This document shows, one piece after another, positions 1 through 11,221 of a DNA stretch of 64,000 nucleotides. Numbering within the stretch: position 1 is the stretch's first letter; every line of letters starts with the position of its first letter. The position numbers were made by a program, and so were the translations under genes. This DNA comes from Anniella stebbinsi (lineage: Eukaryota > Chordata > Lepidosauria > Squamata > Anniellidae), in contig JARDYH010000002.1 of NCBI GenBank assembly GCA_029215795.1, forward strand, positions 297,755,973-297,819,972, in the 5' to 3' direction. The notes beneath the pieces are model-generated. The model had not been told where the DNA came from and made no database searches. It worked only from the letters and a program-made list of their open reading frames with translations.

Positions 1-8
1 ATGAGGTT

Positions 9-76
9 CCCCAGATGACCACACCCATTCCCCCAGATAGCCACACCCATTCCCCTAGATGGCCACACCCATTCCA
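9..76. repeat. Short minisatellite, about 23-bp unit, three copies
   Basis: Three consecutive imperfect copies of a unit reading roughly CCAGATNGCCACACCCATTC open the window. Copies differ by one or two bases. Nothing else is recognisable up to the hAT element at 435; the interval 77-426 is AT-rich and unassigned. Confidence 0.75.
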
Positions 77-434
77 ACCACTGATCATTTGATGGTTTCC
101 CACCTTTTCTGCAGTCCCCTCATTCTAAAAGGTTGAAATGCCTCTCTTAATGCTTAGTTATCGGCAGTAAGAGCTTTAAGTTTAATTATGCTAGTATATT
201 TTTATTTGTGTTTGAGCGCTCTCCTTTTGCTTTTGACATTTTAATCAATTTTTATTATACGTTTAAACAATAAAACAAAAAATGCAAGTGTAATTACATA
301 CTTCAAAGGCCTCAGTTTCAAATATTACAACTTTCTAAATAAAAAAAGGAAAAAAGAGGAAATTACACATAAACTTTAGTGAAGGAAGATCAAGTAGCCA
401 CATATAAATCCGTTCGTAAATGGCACCTATATAC

Positions 435-1611
435 TAGGGGTGTGTATGGACCCCCCAGATTGGATCGGGACCTCCAATTTTGTCACAGATCGGATCGGAC
501 AAAATCGGAGGGCCCCCGGACTGGATCAGGTCCGATCCTGATCCAAAAATCAGAACTTCCGATTTTTGGATCGGCCACCATTTCCCCCTTCCCCAAAGAC
601 TTGCATTGAGGGAAAGAAAGTTTTCCCCCAATGCAAGTCTATGAGGAAAAAATGGCGGCGGGTGGGTGAGGGGGGCCTAACTCCCTCCCCCCCGGGCCGT
701 CCACTGTGGACGGCCCCGGCAGGTAAGCCCCCTCCCCCGCACTCCTTACCCCCCCGGGGCCGTCCGCTTCCATCCGCGGGCGCCCGCGGATGGAAGCGGA
801 CGGCCCCGGGGGGGTAAACCCCCTACCCCCTGCCCCCTGCTTACCTTTCCTAGCCATCCGCTCCCGTCCGCTGCTGGCCGCTACTGCGAGCGGGGTTCGC
901 GGTCTGCCCCTAGGTAGCGCGCCAGATGATGATCACCTGATCATCATCAGGTGATGATCACCTGATCATCATCAGGTGATGATCACCTGGCACACTACCT
1001 ACGAGCAGGCCGTGAAGCCCACTTGCAGTAGCGGCCAGCGGTGGACGGGAGCGGACGGCCAGGAAAGGTAAGCACGCCGCGTGCCCCCTGCCCCCTCTCC
1101 TCCCTGCTTACCTTTCCTGGCTGTCCGCTCCCGTCCACCACTGGCTGCTACTGTGAGTGGGCTTCGCGGCCTGCTCCTGAGTAGCACGCGGCCCACAGCG
1201 GACAGAAGCGGACGGCCAGGAAAGGTAAGTGTGCCATGCGCCCCCCCTGCCCCCTGCTTACCTTTCCTGGCCATCTGCTCCCATCCGCCGTCCCCTGCCC
1301 CCATTGTCCGCTTCCATTGGCGGGCGCCCACTGGCACCTGCCAATGGAAGCGGACAGCCCCGCTAGGGAAGCCTCCCTGCTGTCCGCTTCCATCGGCAGG
1401 CACCCGCTGGCACCCGCCAATGCAAGCGGCGGCGGGCGCCAGTGGGCGCCGGCCAATCCACCAATCTGCTGATCTGGATCAGAACCTTTTCGGATTGGAT
1501 CGGATTGGATCGGCCGATACAGCGGTGAGATCAGAAATCGGATAATTTATCCGATTTCCCCCTGGATCGGATTCGGATCGTGGATCAGATCCAATCCAGT
1601 GCACTTCCCTA
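435..1611 (-). mobile_element. Non-autonomous hAT-type DNA transposon, GC-rich hairpin family (copy 1)
   Basis: The ends are TAGGGGTGTG at the left and an inverted AGTGCACTTCCCTA at the right, and they are flanked by a perfect 8-bp target-site duplication CTATATAC (427-434 and 1612-1619). An 8-bp duplication with TAGGG-type ends is the hallmark of the hAT superfamily. The orientation is opposite to the copies at 26433 and 61251: the end with the poly-A-like 'ATGGCGG' module and the 'CCAATTTTGTC' module comes first here. The body is a chain of GC-rich inverted repeats, for example around 750-813 and 690-720, plus a palindromic tandem tract at 925-990. GGTAAG-type motifs occur on both strands. 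No transposase is encoded; the open frames inside are CpG-rich accidents. It must have been mobilised by a transposase supplied elsewhere. Confidence 0.88.
925..990. repeat. Palindromic 25-bp tandem repeat inside the hAT element
   Basis: A unit containing GATGATCACCTGATCATCAT repeats with a 25-bp period, and each unit is nearly its own reverse complement. It occupies the position of the single TGATGTCATCA-like core palindrome seen in related copies, so it looks like a local expansion of that core. Confidence 0.8.
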
Positions 1612-1899
1612 CTATATACCACTCCTTCAAATGTTGCTAGTGTTGTTCGGTCTTCAACCCATTGCATTATAGGTGGGGGACTTTTATCTTGTAGTATCAG
1701 TCTTTTAGCAGTAAAGAGGGTGCCTTTGCCCTGCCCCTTTTGCCTTTAGCCTCACCCACTATTGGAGTATGACACGCACCCCCATACGAAGTTGAAGTCA
1801 GCCCTTGGGGGTAAAAGAGGTTCTGCAATCCTCTTGTAATGGATACTGTTCAGCTTGTTTAACCAGAGAATGTGGTTTGAACATTTGAGACCCACACAA
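1612..1899. other. Unassigned interval
   Basis: After the 8-bp duplication (1612-1619) there is unique-looking sequence with no repeat or coding pattern I can name. Confidence 0.4.
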
Positions 1900-2716
1900 G
1901 ATCCATGCCATCATGATTAATTGAAAACATCCAGGATGAGGTTGATGATGTGGACTTTGAAAACAGTGAATTCCTCCTTCAAGGGAGATGTGGCCCCTGC
2001 TTCCCTTAAGGAAACAGTAGTGTGACATTTACTAAAGAAACCAACTTTGGACCCTTAGAACTTAAACGACTACCGCCTAGTCCCAACCTTCTGTTCTTAA
2101 GTAAGATCTTGGACAGAACTCCTCTGAATTCCAAGTAGTTTTGGAAGAAATTTAGATCTATTCCAGTCAGGTTCTGACCTGATTTCATGATGGAAATTGC
2201 CTTGGTCACCCTACTGAATTACTTGTTGCACCAAGAACCTTAATAGTGAGACCTATAACACTCTGAACATTTGATCAGGCCCAATTGAAAATTCTGATAT
2301 TAGCCTTTAAAGCCCCAAAAAGCTTGGGTCCAAGTTATTTGAAAGATTGCTTTCCCCCATTCAGTCCTGCTCATTCATTAAGGTCTGCTTCAGGAGTCCT
2401 TCTCAAGTGCCCACCGTTAACATTTGTCAGAGGTAGGGCCTTCTCAATGATAGCCACATGTCTATGGAACTCCCTTCCTATTGGTTTGCATCCTGTCCCT
2501 TCTGTTTGGGTGATGCTTGAAGACCTACTTCTTCCTTGCTGCCTTTGACATTCCATTTGTTTACATATCTGAGAGCAGCTTGTCAAAGTATCCTGTATGT
2601 TTGCAATTGTGGCAATTTTATCTTTGTTTCTTGCCTTTCCTCTTGATTATACATTGCTTTGTGAGGGCACAGTCCCCTAAAACCACTAAAATGCTATTAA
2701 TCATCATCATTATGAA
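1900..2716 (+). pseudogene. L2 LINE ORF2 remnant with internal deletion
   Basis: This is a decayed copy of an L2-clade non-LTR retrotransposon. Around 1992-2055 the plus strand reads ASLKETVV, a stop, then HLLKKPTLDP. It continues in shifted frames with NDYR and FLSKILD near 2068-2115. These are the conserved start of the L2 reverse transcriptase domain (LLKKPTLDP, NNYRPVSN, FLSKILE). The reading then jumps at about 2265 to the C-terminal part (QLKILILAFKA, KSLGPSYLKD, RAFSMIATCLWNSLP), so the RT core with the catalytic YADD box is missing. The tail ends in ATCATCATCATTATG near 2715. Frameshifts and stops rule out function. The many mutations imply an old insertion. Confidence 0.75.
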
Positions 2717-3976
2717 CAGTATACAAACAAATTCCTCATGACAGTTTATTATTTAAAGCTTTTGATTTAAGGACCATAGCAATGTAGGAAGTGCATCTGG
2801 TAACACTGTTCAATAACCTTTCACATTTAAGAAGTGGTGTTTCTCTTTAAGAAGAGAACATAGCTGCCAACTTTAAAATAAAAATCTAGCAATCAAATTA
2901 TCAGAAGAAAAAATGAGAGATATGAGAAGAAAACCCAGTTTCTATTATCATAGACCACACTGGCTAGTACAAAGTTTATTCATGGGATTCGTCCATACAT
3001 GCAAAAAGGTATGCACAGGTAGATTAGGTATTCAAAATTATTTCCCACATACTTTGCCCTGTCGCAAGGGATATATTCAAGGGGAAAATGCAACATGTAA
3101 TCCAACCTATCAACAAATACAGCCACAACTTCCCAGCAGTGATCCGTATGAACATGGTGGAATGAAAACGTGCCAGCTGTATTGACAAGAAAATGCTTTT
3201 ACCCCCCCCCCCTTTTTTTTTTAAACGAGTGTCAGAAGGGACAAAGAGGATACTTCCCTAGAATCTCTATGTGAAGTAAGTGCACTGTATGGTTGAAGTT
3301 CATGACTCTAGTAGCTTCTGGGAGGATAATTTATGGGATAGTAGAAATAAAACTCAGCTCTTTCAGAGAAAATGTTACTCCCTGAAAATAACCATAGATA
3401 AAATGGATTAGATCAAAGATATGCTGGTACAGAATGTATCTTTTGACTGTATTTTTTGTCAGGTATCCAAGAATACATAAAATAAGAGAAAGCAGATTTC
3501 ATATGAGCTACTCTCTGACTTGTTACAATGGACAACGCCTTCCCCTTTGTTCTCTGCTTGACAGAATATATGATGCCAGATGAAAGTTGCCACCAAAAAG
3601 TAACTTCATACAGATTAAAAGAGCTGAATATATGTGGGCCATTAATTCTACAAAAGCAACAGGGACATCATGGTAAATTTTAAAAACAAATTAGATTAGC
3701 TAGCTCTAGCTGACCCAAGACTTTAAAGTGATGTTTGTTTTGGACTGTTAGGAGCATTGTAGGTAGCAGGAGCCTTGTGAGTATATTAGTTAAATTAGAT
3801 AAAATGTATGCAATATCAAGTTTGTTGACCACGGCTAGTGAAGTTAGAGGAATCCAGTTGGGGCGTGGGGGCTTTTCAAGCTTTCGCCAACTTGCCCTTC
3901 CATGGACTCAGTTCTGTCTGACATGAGCTGGTCCTGCTCTGTGTACAACGAGTCAGGCCAGCTCACAGAATTTCTA
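2717..3976. other. Unassigned AT-rich interval
   Basis: No supported gene or named repeat. A poly-C/poly-T tract lies at 3203-3223. A plus-strand open frame at 2913-3185 has no recognisable motif and no coding-like features. Confidence 0.4.
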
Positions 3977-4012
3977 TTAATTATTATTGTTATTATTATT
4001 ATTATTATTATT
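3977..4012. repeat. (TTA)n microsatellite
   Basis: About twelve TTA triplets with one interruption. Confidence 0.9.
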
Positions 4013-4013
4013 T

Positions 4014-4170
4014 TGCATGAAAAAACATTTATGCAAATTATGGCTGCAAATTGCACAAATTTGCACAAAATTTGGCTGTAAATTGCACAAATTTGCATAA
4101 TTTGCAGAAATTACAGCCATGATTTGCATGAATTATGCAAATTACAACCACTGTTTGCGCAAATAGCACT
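4014..4170. repeat. Low-complexity GCAAATT/TGCACAAATT repeat tract
   Basis: The words GCAAATTGCACAAATTTGCA and their complements recur many times, giving an irregular direct and inverted tract. It is not a clean tandem array. A shorter 'TGGCAAATTTCAG' relative is at 14421-14462. Confidence 0.6.
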
Positions 4171-5519
4171 TGTAGGCACCACGTTGGGAATCCTGGGGAA
4201 ACAGTGATTGTGAGGGAGGCAATTAAGGCTTCGGGAAAATCTGACGAGCCCAAGAAGGGCCAGACTTCTCCATGATTGTCATCCCTAACAATAGCTAACC
4301 CACCACATTTTCTTATCGAAAGAAACTTTAACTCCATTCCATAGAACAACTGTCCATTAGATGGGAGTAGGATAATTTGGATTGAAAGGTAGACCAGATC
4401 TGGCCCACAAAACATATGTTGCCAACCCTCTCTAGTAACTAAACCTGAAGGTTCTTTCTATATTTTATATGCTCATCACACAGAGCACATACTTTATTTT
4501 GAATGCACAGGTCTCTCTCACGTCACACTCAAAATAGAAACGCTGCAGAAGATGGGTGGAATCCAACATAGTGTGCAATGGAACTTTTCCTGCCTCTTCT
4601 GTCCCTGACACTCTGCTCTGGAGTGTCCCCCAATCCCCCAGAGCAGAATTTGAGGGTGTGTGGCAGGCTGCAGAGAGGAGAGGCTCCATCCGTGGAAGGA
4701 CTTACTTTGATTCCAACTGAAGGGTTCTAGAACTATTCTGATTTTTTCAATTAGAGTGTACATTATCATGAAAGACACTGCCAAGATCTTTTTTTAAAAA
4801 GGCAGCCAGTTTTCAGTAAATTCTCTGGACCTGTACCAAGAATGTTACTTAAAAAAAACTTGGGTTAGATAGAAAGCACAGCATTATTCCCTTTGATATT
4901 ACCGTTTTCTTTCCTATTCTTAGTTGCCAAAATTTACTTCGGACAATTTAAGGAAAAAACATGTTCTGAAATTACCACAGTAAGATAAATTATTGCCATA
5001 TTATAAGGACCTACTGTATCACCACTAAAAGTAGTTGCATGAGCTCATTTAAAATGACTTTAAAATCAGAGATAAATTTTACTGGATTTGTTTTACATTC
5101 ATTCCCAAATATGACAATGGACAGATGTACTTACACGGATGCAAATTTAGGTTTCCTGAGAAATAGTCAGACTCTTCCTTCTCTGAATTATGAGTCCAAA
5201 CAACACACATGTGGAAATTAATGCATAATTATGCAGCTATATTTGATTATGTAATTGCCATGCCCTACTACTTCCAATTTCAAAACTACTCTAGAATAAG
5301 CAGTTTGAAGACCACAGCCTCCCTTTAAAAAAAAAAACAAAATTCAAAGCCATGCTTCAATATAATACCCTTATTCAATAATTGAAACTACTTCTGTGGA
5401 TTCATCTCCCCCCCCCCCCCCACAATGTGCTTGGGCATGTATGTATGTATACATGTGGGGATGGGTTGGTGGGGACTGTGATTCCATTCCCGTCTGGCTG
5501 ATAGGTTTTAGAAGGTAGT
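4171..5519. other. Unassigned interval
   Basis: No gene recognised. A poly-C run lies at about 5408-5422 and a short ATGT repeat at 5440-5452. A local inverted repeat (CTGCTCTGGAG / CCCCAGAGCAG) is at 4612-4647. Confidence 0.35.
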
Positions 5520-5850
5520 GCTGGGGCAATTTTCCTCTACACAATGGCACTTGTGGTATGGCATTCCATATGGCTCTGTTTAACCCCCATACTACTTAAG
5601 GTCTACATGAAGCTACCAGGTAAGTTCATTTGCAGTTGTGGGATGACGAACCACCTCACATCTGTATGCTGATGGCATCCAGCTCTATTATTCTTTAAAT
5701 CAGATTCAGGTCAGACAGAACTACTTCTTTATGTGTGTTTGGAGTCGATAATGGACTGGTTGAAGGCCAATAAACTGAAGCTTAATCTAGATAAGGCAGA
5801 GATACTGTTTGTGGGTGGCTCATCAGACAGGCAAGATAGCTACAGTTCTT
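5520..5850 (+). pseudogene. L2 LINE reverse transcriptase fragment
   Basis: Two diagnostic L2 RT blocks are readable on the plus strand. At about 5656-5700 there is SHLYADGIQLYYSL, where the catalytic YADD box has become YADG, losing one metal-binding Asp. At about 5752-5818 there is WLKANKLKLNLDKAEILFVGG, the block that follows YADD in L2 and CR1 elements. Upstream sequence near 5580-5640 (LLKVYMKLPG) fits the preceding RT block. The 5850-6090 stretch is T- and A-rich and may be the decayed 3' part of the same copy, but no tail motif is clear. It is non-functional. Confidence 0.75.
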
Positions 5851-6090
5851 TTTTCATATGCTTTCAGTGAATTGCGGTATTTGCTCTTGCAGCTTTTCTG
5901 GAATTTTATTGCATTGTGTTTTATTGCTATTGTTTATTTTAATTTGATTTTAGGCTGCTGTTTTATACTCTGCTAATTTTTTTAAAAAGAATTGTATTTT
6001 GTTTTAATTTGGAACCTGTTTTTGAAATCTTCTTTTAAGATTTTAAAGATTTAATAGAAAATGGAAGGTAAATAAATAATTCCTGGAACC

Positions 6091-7520
6091 CGCAGGAATT
6101 TGTCATCTGTACTTAAAAGTGTTTATATACTAATTGATACCTCTCAAGGAGATAGTCAGTTCACAAATTATAGATCCTTTAACACAAATGTGGATAGTAA
6201 GGGAAATTGTTTAACTGTATATACAGCTAGAATCTCCTAAGTCAGGTGGATGTATCCAAATGTCTTCCTTTTTTAAAATTCCAGTTTCAAGAAGCCAAAA
6301 TCAGTTACAGAGGCTGATTTTGTTTGATATTAAACACGTAAATGAGTGACAAGATGGAAACTAGGTAGTTTAGTATTGTGAGATTACTCCAGATTTTAGC
6401 ATTTTCCAGACACAAAATCATATCAAAAACAAACATTTTAATTGTGTGGACATTTGGCACACTAGTTGCATATCATATATCATAATATTATCAAAATTAC
6501 CAAAAGGATATAAGGTGATTCCAATTTGAACTACATGAGAAATGCAGTGGAAACAATGGCTGAACTCTCTCATAATTCCTCCTCTAGATTTTAGCTACTT
6601 CTGTAAAACACTAGCTTATAAATGGCAGGCACCAAAAGACCAAAGATGAAAAGACTATTTTCAAAGTCTATAGAGGTTTCCAATGGGATCATTAGTAAAA
6701 ATTGCAAAAGATGATCTACATTATGACTTACAGTAGAAAAGGTATTGTGCTCTGCAGTTCTGTTCTCCTATTCACCAAATTCTATTAAATTAACTCTGTC
6801 ATTCACATGGTTCTTTTGTAGCTTGGATTCTCCATTACACTTGCGAACTCTGTTTGTGCATCTATACAGTGCACTCCTCTTACGGTAGCTTTTACAAACT
6901 GAAAATAGATTGTTTTTTTTTAAAAAAAAAGATTTAACCACCAATGAACTCTCCACTGACCACACACAGAGAAGAAAAATGCTTGGTTCTTTTTGTTTGT
7001 ATTCAGTATTGTGATTGGAGAGAAAGAAGGGGATTAAGAGCAGAAGAACAGAATGAGGCTTCAGTGTTTTATAATGCACTTTCAATGAAGAAAATGTTAC
7101 TAACTGAATCTAGCCATTTGCAGGACAAGGTATTTCAAAAAGGAAATTACAGTTCTACAGAATGCCTTAATAAATGAGCTTACTGTGCAGGGAAGAACAA
7201 ACAATAATCTGGGAATTTGTGAAAGCGCAAAATTGAACAATGAAAACCCAACTTCCGTCATTTTACATGGCTCGCTATCTGCATCAAGGAACCATTGACG
7301 CATGTAAGCATCTAAATGTGGAAACAAGAGGATGGAGAAATAACATTTTGAAGATACAAAATAAGCCTAAAATTAAGACCCCTGGAGTTCAACTGAAATG
7401 TAGTGTGCAAGTACTCCTGGCAAACATGGAACCACTCTGTAATAAGGTGTGGGTGATTACTCCAGAAAAGAAAAGGGAAAGATTTTCACAATCTGACAAG
7501 TGTCCCACATTTATCACATA
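6091..7520. other. Unassigned AT-rich interval
   Basis: No gene, RNA or named repeat recognised. Open frames here are short and lack motifs. Confidence 0.35.
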
Positions 7521-7711
7521 GACCCTGTTCAAACAAAACACTAAGCCATGGTGGTTAAGCATTTTGAGCTAAACATTATGTCTTAGCGTGTCATGTGAGC
7601 CATTCCTAACCATAGTGGCTACATAATCACAATTTAAACATGCTCACTAACCATTTGCTGCAAAAGGGTTAGCGGCCTAACCATGGCTTAGTGTGTTATC
7701 TGAACAGGCCC
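7521..7711. mobile_element. MITE with CCTGTTCAGA terminal inverted repeats
   Basis: The left end GACCCTGTTCAAACAAAACA and the right end, which reads GTTATCTGAACAGGCCC, are inverted copies over about 28 bp, including CACTAAGCCATGGT. The interior has no coding potential. Flanking triplets (ATA and AGA) do not match exactly, so the duplication length is unresolved. The TIR resembles the ends of the elements at 32030 and 35871, suggesting one PIF/Harbinger-like group, but no transposase is present to prove it. Confidence 0.65.
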
Positions 7712-8570
7712 AGAGGAATAATTTTGCATGTCACAGTGGCAATACTTCTGCATGTTGTTATATATCCAGGAACTTAATATAATCTTAAATACAACCTAAA
7801 ACATTCAGACAAGCTCTTATTTGGGTGAATAACCATGAGCTGTTATTTGCCTTTCCAGGCATTTTGTCTAACTATTAACAAGCTGAACGTTCATAGCAAA
7901 TCCCAGTGTAGTGGTGAGAATACTTAATGATAGATTGTCATAGTTTTGCAGAAACCACACCCTGCTAGATGGTAATTAACACATATTACTACTGTCACAG
8001 TATATCTTTGAAATTGCATAATTAAATATTTTCATTGCTGTAAATATGCTTATAACTGTGTGTGGAAACTACTGTCAAGTTCTTACTAGTTCAGAAACTA
8101 TATGTAATTTTAGCACTTTAAAAAAACAAGCATTCTGACATGATGGATGCCTTATTCAGTTACACACCAATTCCATTTCCCATTTTATAAGTGAAAAGAA
8201 GTTATCTTAAAACAGCTCATCTTCATGGTATTACTAGCAGAAATTCAAAATAACAGCTATACAAATATTACTGAAATAGGTTCCAACCTCTCATCACTGA
8301 AAAAGCAAGTTAAGGAGGCTCTTATATTAGATTTCTGTGGGGTACTGTTGAATTTTCAGCCTCATAACTTGCCTTCATTCAATATCAATTGATATCCTTC
8401 AGAGATGACATCATCATGGGGCGCTGAGAAATATTTGGTGGCATTTGAAGAGACTGATTTGCAGAGTGTTTGGACAAATGAAGAATTGAAAAGGGGTTAG
8501 GTTCAAAACCAAACCACTCTTTGTTTATTTTGTCTGTGAACATGAGATTTTGAAAATATTAATTCCATTA
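7712..8570. other. Unassigned interval
   Basis: AT-rich, no supported feature. Confidence 0.35.
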
Positions 8571-8578
8571 GTTAATTC

Positions 8579-9400
8579 TAGGGATGTGTATCATATCGTT
8601 CCGATGTCCGATAACAACCCGATAATGGTGTTATCGGACATCCGATTAACGATAATGATACGATACAAATCTCTCCGATAATTACTGGGTCTGATAATTT
8701 TCGGTTCGATAATTTTTGGATTTTATCAAAAATATCGGACCACCATTTTTCAAAAGTGTGTTCCCATGCAGATTGTCTATTGCTAGTCATGTGTATTAAA
8801 TTTCAGAGCAATTGCTCAAACCCTCGATTTTATATGAATTTTTAAAAGATTATGCAACTTTTTGACAGCCGGTTGACCGGGCCGCCCTGTTGCTTTCAAA
8901 GTCCGCGATCTTTAAAAAATTCATATAAAATCGAGGGTTTGAGCAATTGCTCTGAATTTTGTTCACACATGACTAGCCAGATCCCATCTTCAATGTCCCA
9001 CAAGTTTCAAGTTTTTATCTTTAAAAATGAAGTAGTTACAGCAGGTGGTGGGGCTTTTGGGGGACCCCCTATAACTTTTTAATTTTAAAAGATAGAGACT
9101 TGAAACTTTTTGGACATTGCAGATGGATCTTGCTAGTCCTGGCTCCCCAAGTTTCATGTTATTATCATTTAAAATAAAAAAGTTATACACACGTTTCCCC
9201 CAATGCAAGCCTATGGGGAAAAAATAGACAAGTCTTATTTTGACACCAGGGAGGCCCAGTCAACCACCTGTCAAAATTAGAACGTTCTTTTTAAAAAATC
9301 ATATAAAATACAGGGTTGGAGGGATTGTTCTGAAATTTGGCACATATGTGTTTGGAATTGGAACAGTTTGCCAATTCGACATAAAATCGGAGGCAGTGTG
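8579..9400 (+). mobile_element. Truncated hAT-like hairpin element
   Basis: The left end TAGGGATGTGTATC follows GTTAATTC, and a matching right end with the same 8 bp was not found, so the copy appears 3'-truncated. Inside, 8579-8670 is rich in CCGATAA-type inverted words. A long inverted repeat with about 80-bp arms spans roughly 8767-8990. A third copy of the arm lies at about 9288-9352. The module CCCAATGCAAGCCTATGGGG at about 9200 is shared with the GC-rich hAT copies. A TTTTAAAAGATAGAGACTTG word near 9085 is shared with the tandem units at 28305-28720. The right boundary is an estimate. Confidence 0.55.
8767..8990. repeat. Inverted repeat with about 80-bp arms
   Basis: Left arm contains CTAGTCATGTGT, AGAGCAATTGCTC and CCCTCGATTTTATATG; the right arm carries the complement in reverse order (CATATAAAATCGAGGG, GAGCAATTGCTCT, ACACATGACTAG). 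The loop is about 55 bp. It could fold into a strong hairpin. Confidence 0.8.
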
Positions 9401-10658
9401 ACTGCATTCAGATGCATTTTGCATTATGGGAATGAACCCCAGTGAGCTTGAGCTCGTATGCTCTCCTCTCCCCTCCCCTACCCAGGTGTGGCCATGAGCA
9501 TATCAAAAGCTCCCACTTTCCTTTTAGATTAATTGCAGTTTAGTGTATTGTCCAAACCACAAACTGTGATAAACCTTAAATATGACTAGTTGAAACAAAC
9601 CAGCTTCATAAACTATGATCTGAAATGGCCTTGTTGCAATTAACCATAATAAAATGTTTTCTGGGTTCAGATGACACAAAAAGCTGTATTAATCATAGTT
9701 CAGCATTATGTATGAATGAGGGCTGTGTGGATGAAACCTCAATACCAATGACTTTTAAATATTCCAGCAGGCATATACAGAATGGTTGATCTCTGATTCC
9801 AGGTCATTTTTTTTTTTTTTTTTTGCCATTTTACTCATAGAGGTATCATACAAATGTTTAAAAAGTATACAAGGCTGTCTAAACTCTCCAGAATGACACT
9901 TTCTCAATGCCTTCTGTTTTAAAATATCTGAGCACGAAGGTGAGGTGAAGTATTAACTGAAAAGTGTGCTATAGTCTCCCATAGGGGACTCATGCAAAGA
10001 GCTTCATGTACTTTGTGTTCAGGCTTTATACAAAATGATAGAAAGGATTATTTAAACAAGGCATAATCCAACAAGCAGCAGCCAAGATGCACTTAAAAGT
10101 GTATGCTTGTCCTTCACCCCCCTTTTGTACTCCCACCCAACCCCCTCCAAACAGTAGCAAAAGGTCAATTTGATGTGTATCCTTTTTGGAAATCAAATAC
10201 CAGGTGCTTGTAATTTCCCCCAGAACAAATCAAAAAGAGAAAAAGGATGATCACTGAAAAGGTCAATTTGTAGCTGTATCCAAGGAACATTTAGTGTACT
10301 GTATGTTGCTGCTCAAAGAACAAAATATAAATCCTCTACTAGCATGTCGGTCTAAGTACTACATGAGACTGTAGCTTAAATTTTTGCCTTCCAAAATAAC
10401 TCCACTCATTGTGTGAAGAATTATTGCTATAATGTCATTTCTGAAATGAGAAAGTACATAATGCAAAGGAGAACAAAAATGTTGTTATAAACTTGAAGAC
10501 ATACACAAGACAGCCAAAATAAAGGAGTAAAACTAGAGATTGTCAGAAGGCAGAACACTGAAATCCAGTGACAAATATCCTTGTCTCTCTGTTAGTCCAC
10601 TCCATCTCTCATCAAGAGCGAACAGTAGGACAGAGCACAGCCATCTTGGAATAATACC
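9401..10658. other. Unassigned interval with MITE-like scraps
   Basis: The stretch at 9530-9700 holds words like CTGGGTTCAGATGACAC and AACCACAAACTGTGATAAACC typical of the Harbinger-like MITE group, but no paired ends were found. A T18 run lies at about 9808-9825. Confidence 0.4.
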
Positions 10659-10666
10659 ATGGAGGC

Positions 10667-11213
10667 TAGGGCTGTGCATGGATCCGGATCCTGAATCTGG
10701 AGCGGATTGGGCCAATCCAGCCCGATCTGGGCCCGATCCAAACCGGATCGGATCAGGCCCTGATTGGGCAAGATCGGATCTGTGATCCGGATCTGCTCTG
10801 TGTCTGTGCAGAGCCCTCTCTCCCACTCTCCCCACTCTCTGTCTCTCTCTCTCCCTCCCTCCCTGCAGCCTACTCCGCGTCGTCCTCTGTGTCCTCCTCC
10901 CTCCTCAATGTCGACCGGCTACTTTCCCACTCACGCCAGGTGATGCATTTGCCTGTTGCGCCAGGTGACATCATCACCCGGCGTGAATGGGAAAGCGGCT
11001 GGCCGACATTGAGAAGGAAGGAGGATTCAGAGGAGGCTGCAGGTAAGCAGGGCAATTGAGGGGAGGGAGTGGGGAGAGTGAGAGGGAGGGCTCTGCACAG
11101 ACCCAGAGTGGATCCGGATCCAGATTCGAGGCAGAATGGATTGGGCCCATTCTGACATGGGTCGGATTCGGCCCGATCCGGACCTCCCAGATCAGGGTCC
11201 GTGCACAGCCCTA
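10667..11213 (+). mobile_element. Non-autonomous hAT-type DNA transposon, GC-rich family (copy 2)
   Basis: Ends TAGGGCTGTGCATGGATC and GTCCGTGCACAGCCCTA form inverted repeats. A perfect 8-bp duplication ATGGAGGC flanks them (10659-10666 and 11214-11221). The interior carries the family's GGTGACATCATCACC-like core near 10968-10980 and GGATC-rich arms. It differs from the other copies in holding a long CT-rich tract at 10800-10868 and a CAGGTAAG at 11040-11047. No transposase. The open frames across it are GC-driven. Confidence 0.88.
10869..11042 (+). other. Exon-like cassette inside hAT copy 2 (hypothetical)
   Basis: A long pyrimidine tract (CTCTCTCTCCCTCCCTCCCTGCAG) ends at 10868 with a consensus 3' splice site, and GCTGCAG followed by GTAAGC at 11043 is a consensus 5' splice site. 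The 174 nt between them have one plus-strand frame without stops (starting at 10871). These are directly visible, but there is no evidence of transcription, and the same GC-rich, palindromic composition keeps the opposite strand open too. Confidence 0.3.
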
Positions 11214-11221
11214 ATGGAGGC

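Noticed and set aside
379..1545. Overlapping open frames on both strands (up to 154 codons) in the GC-rich element
   Set aside because: They are Pro/Arg/Ser/Gly-rich, exist on both strands and in several frames, and lie in palindromic CpG-rich transposon DNA; no domain.
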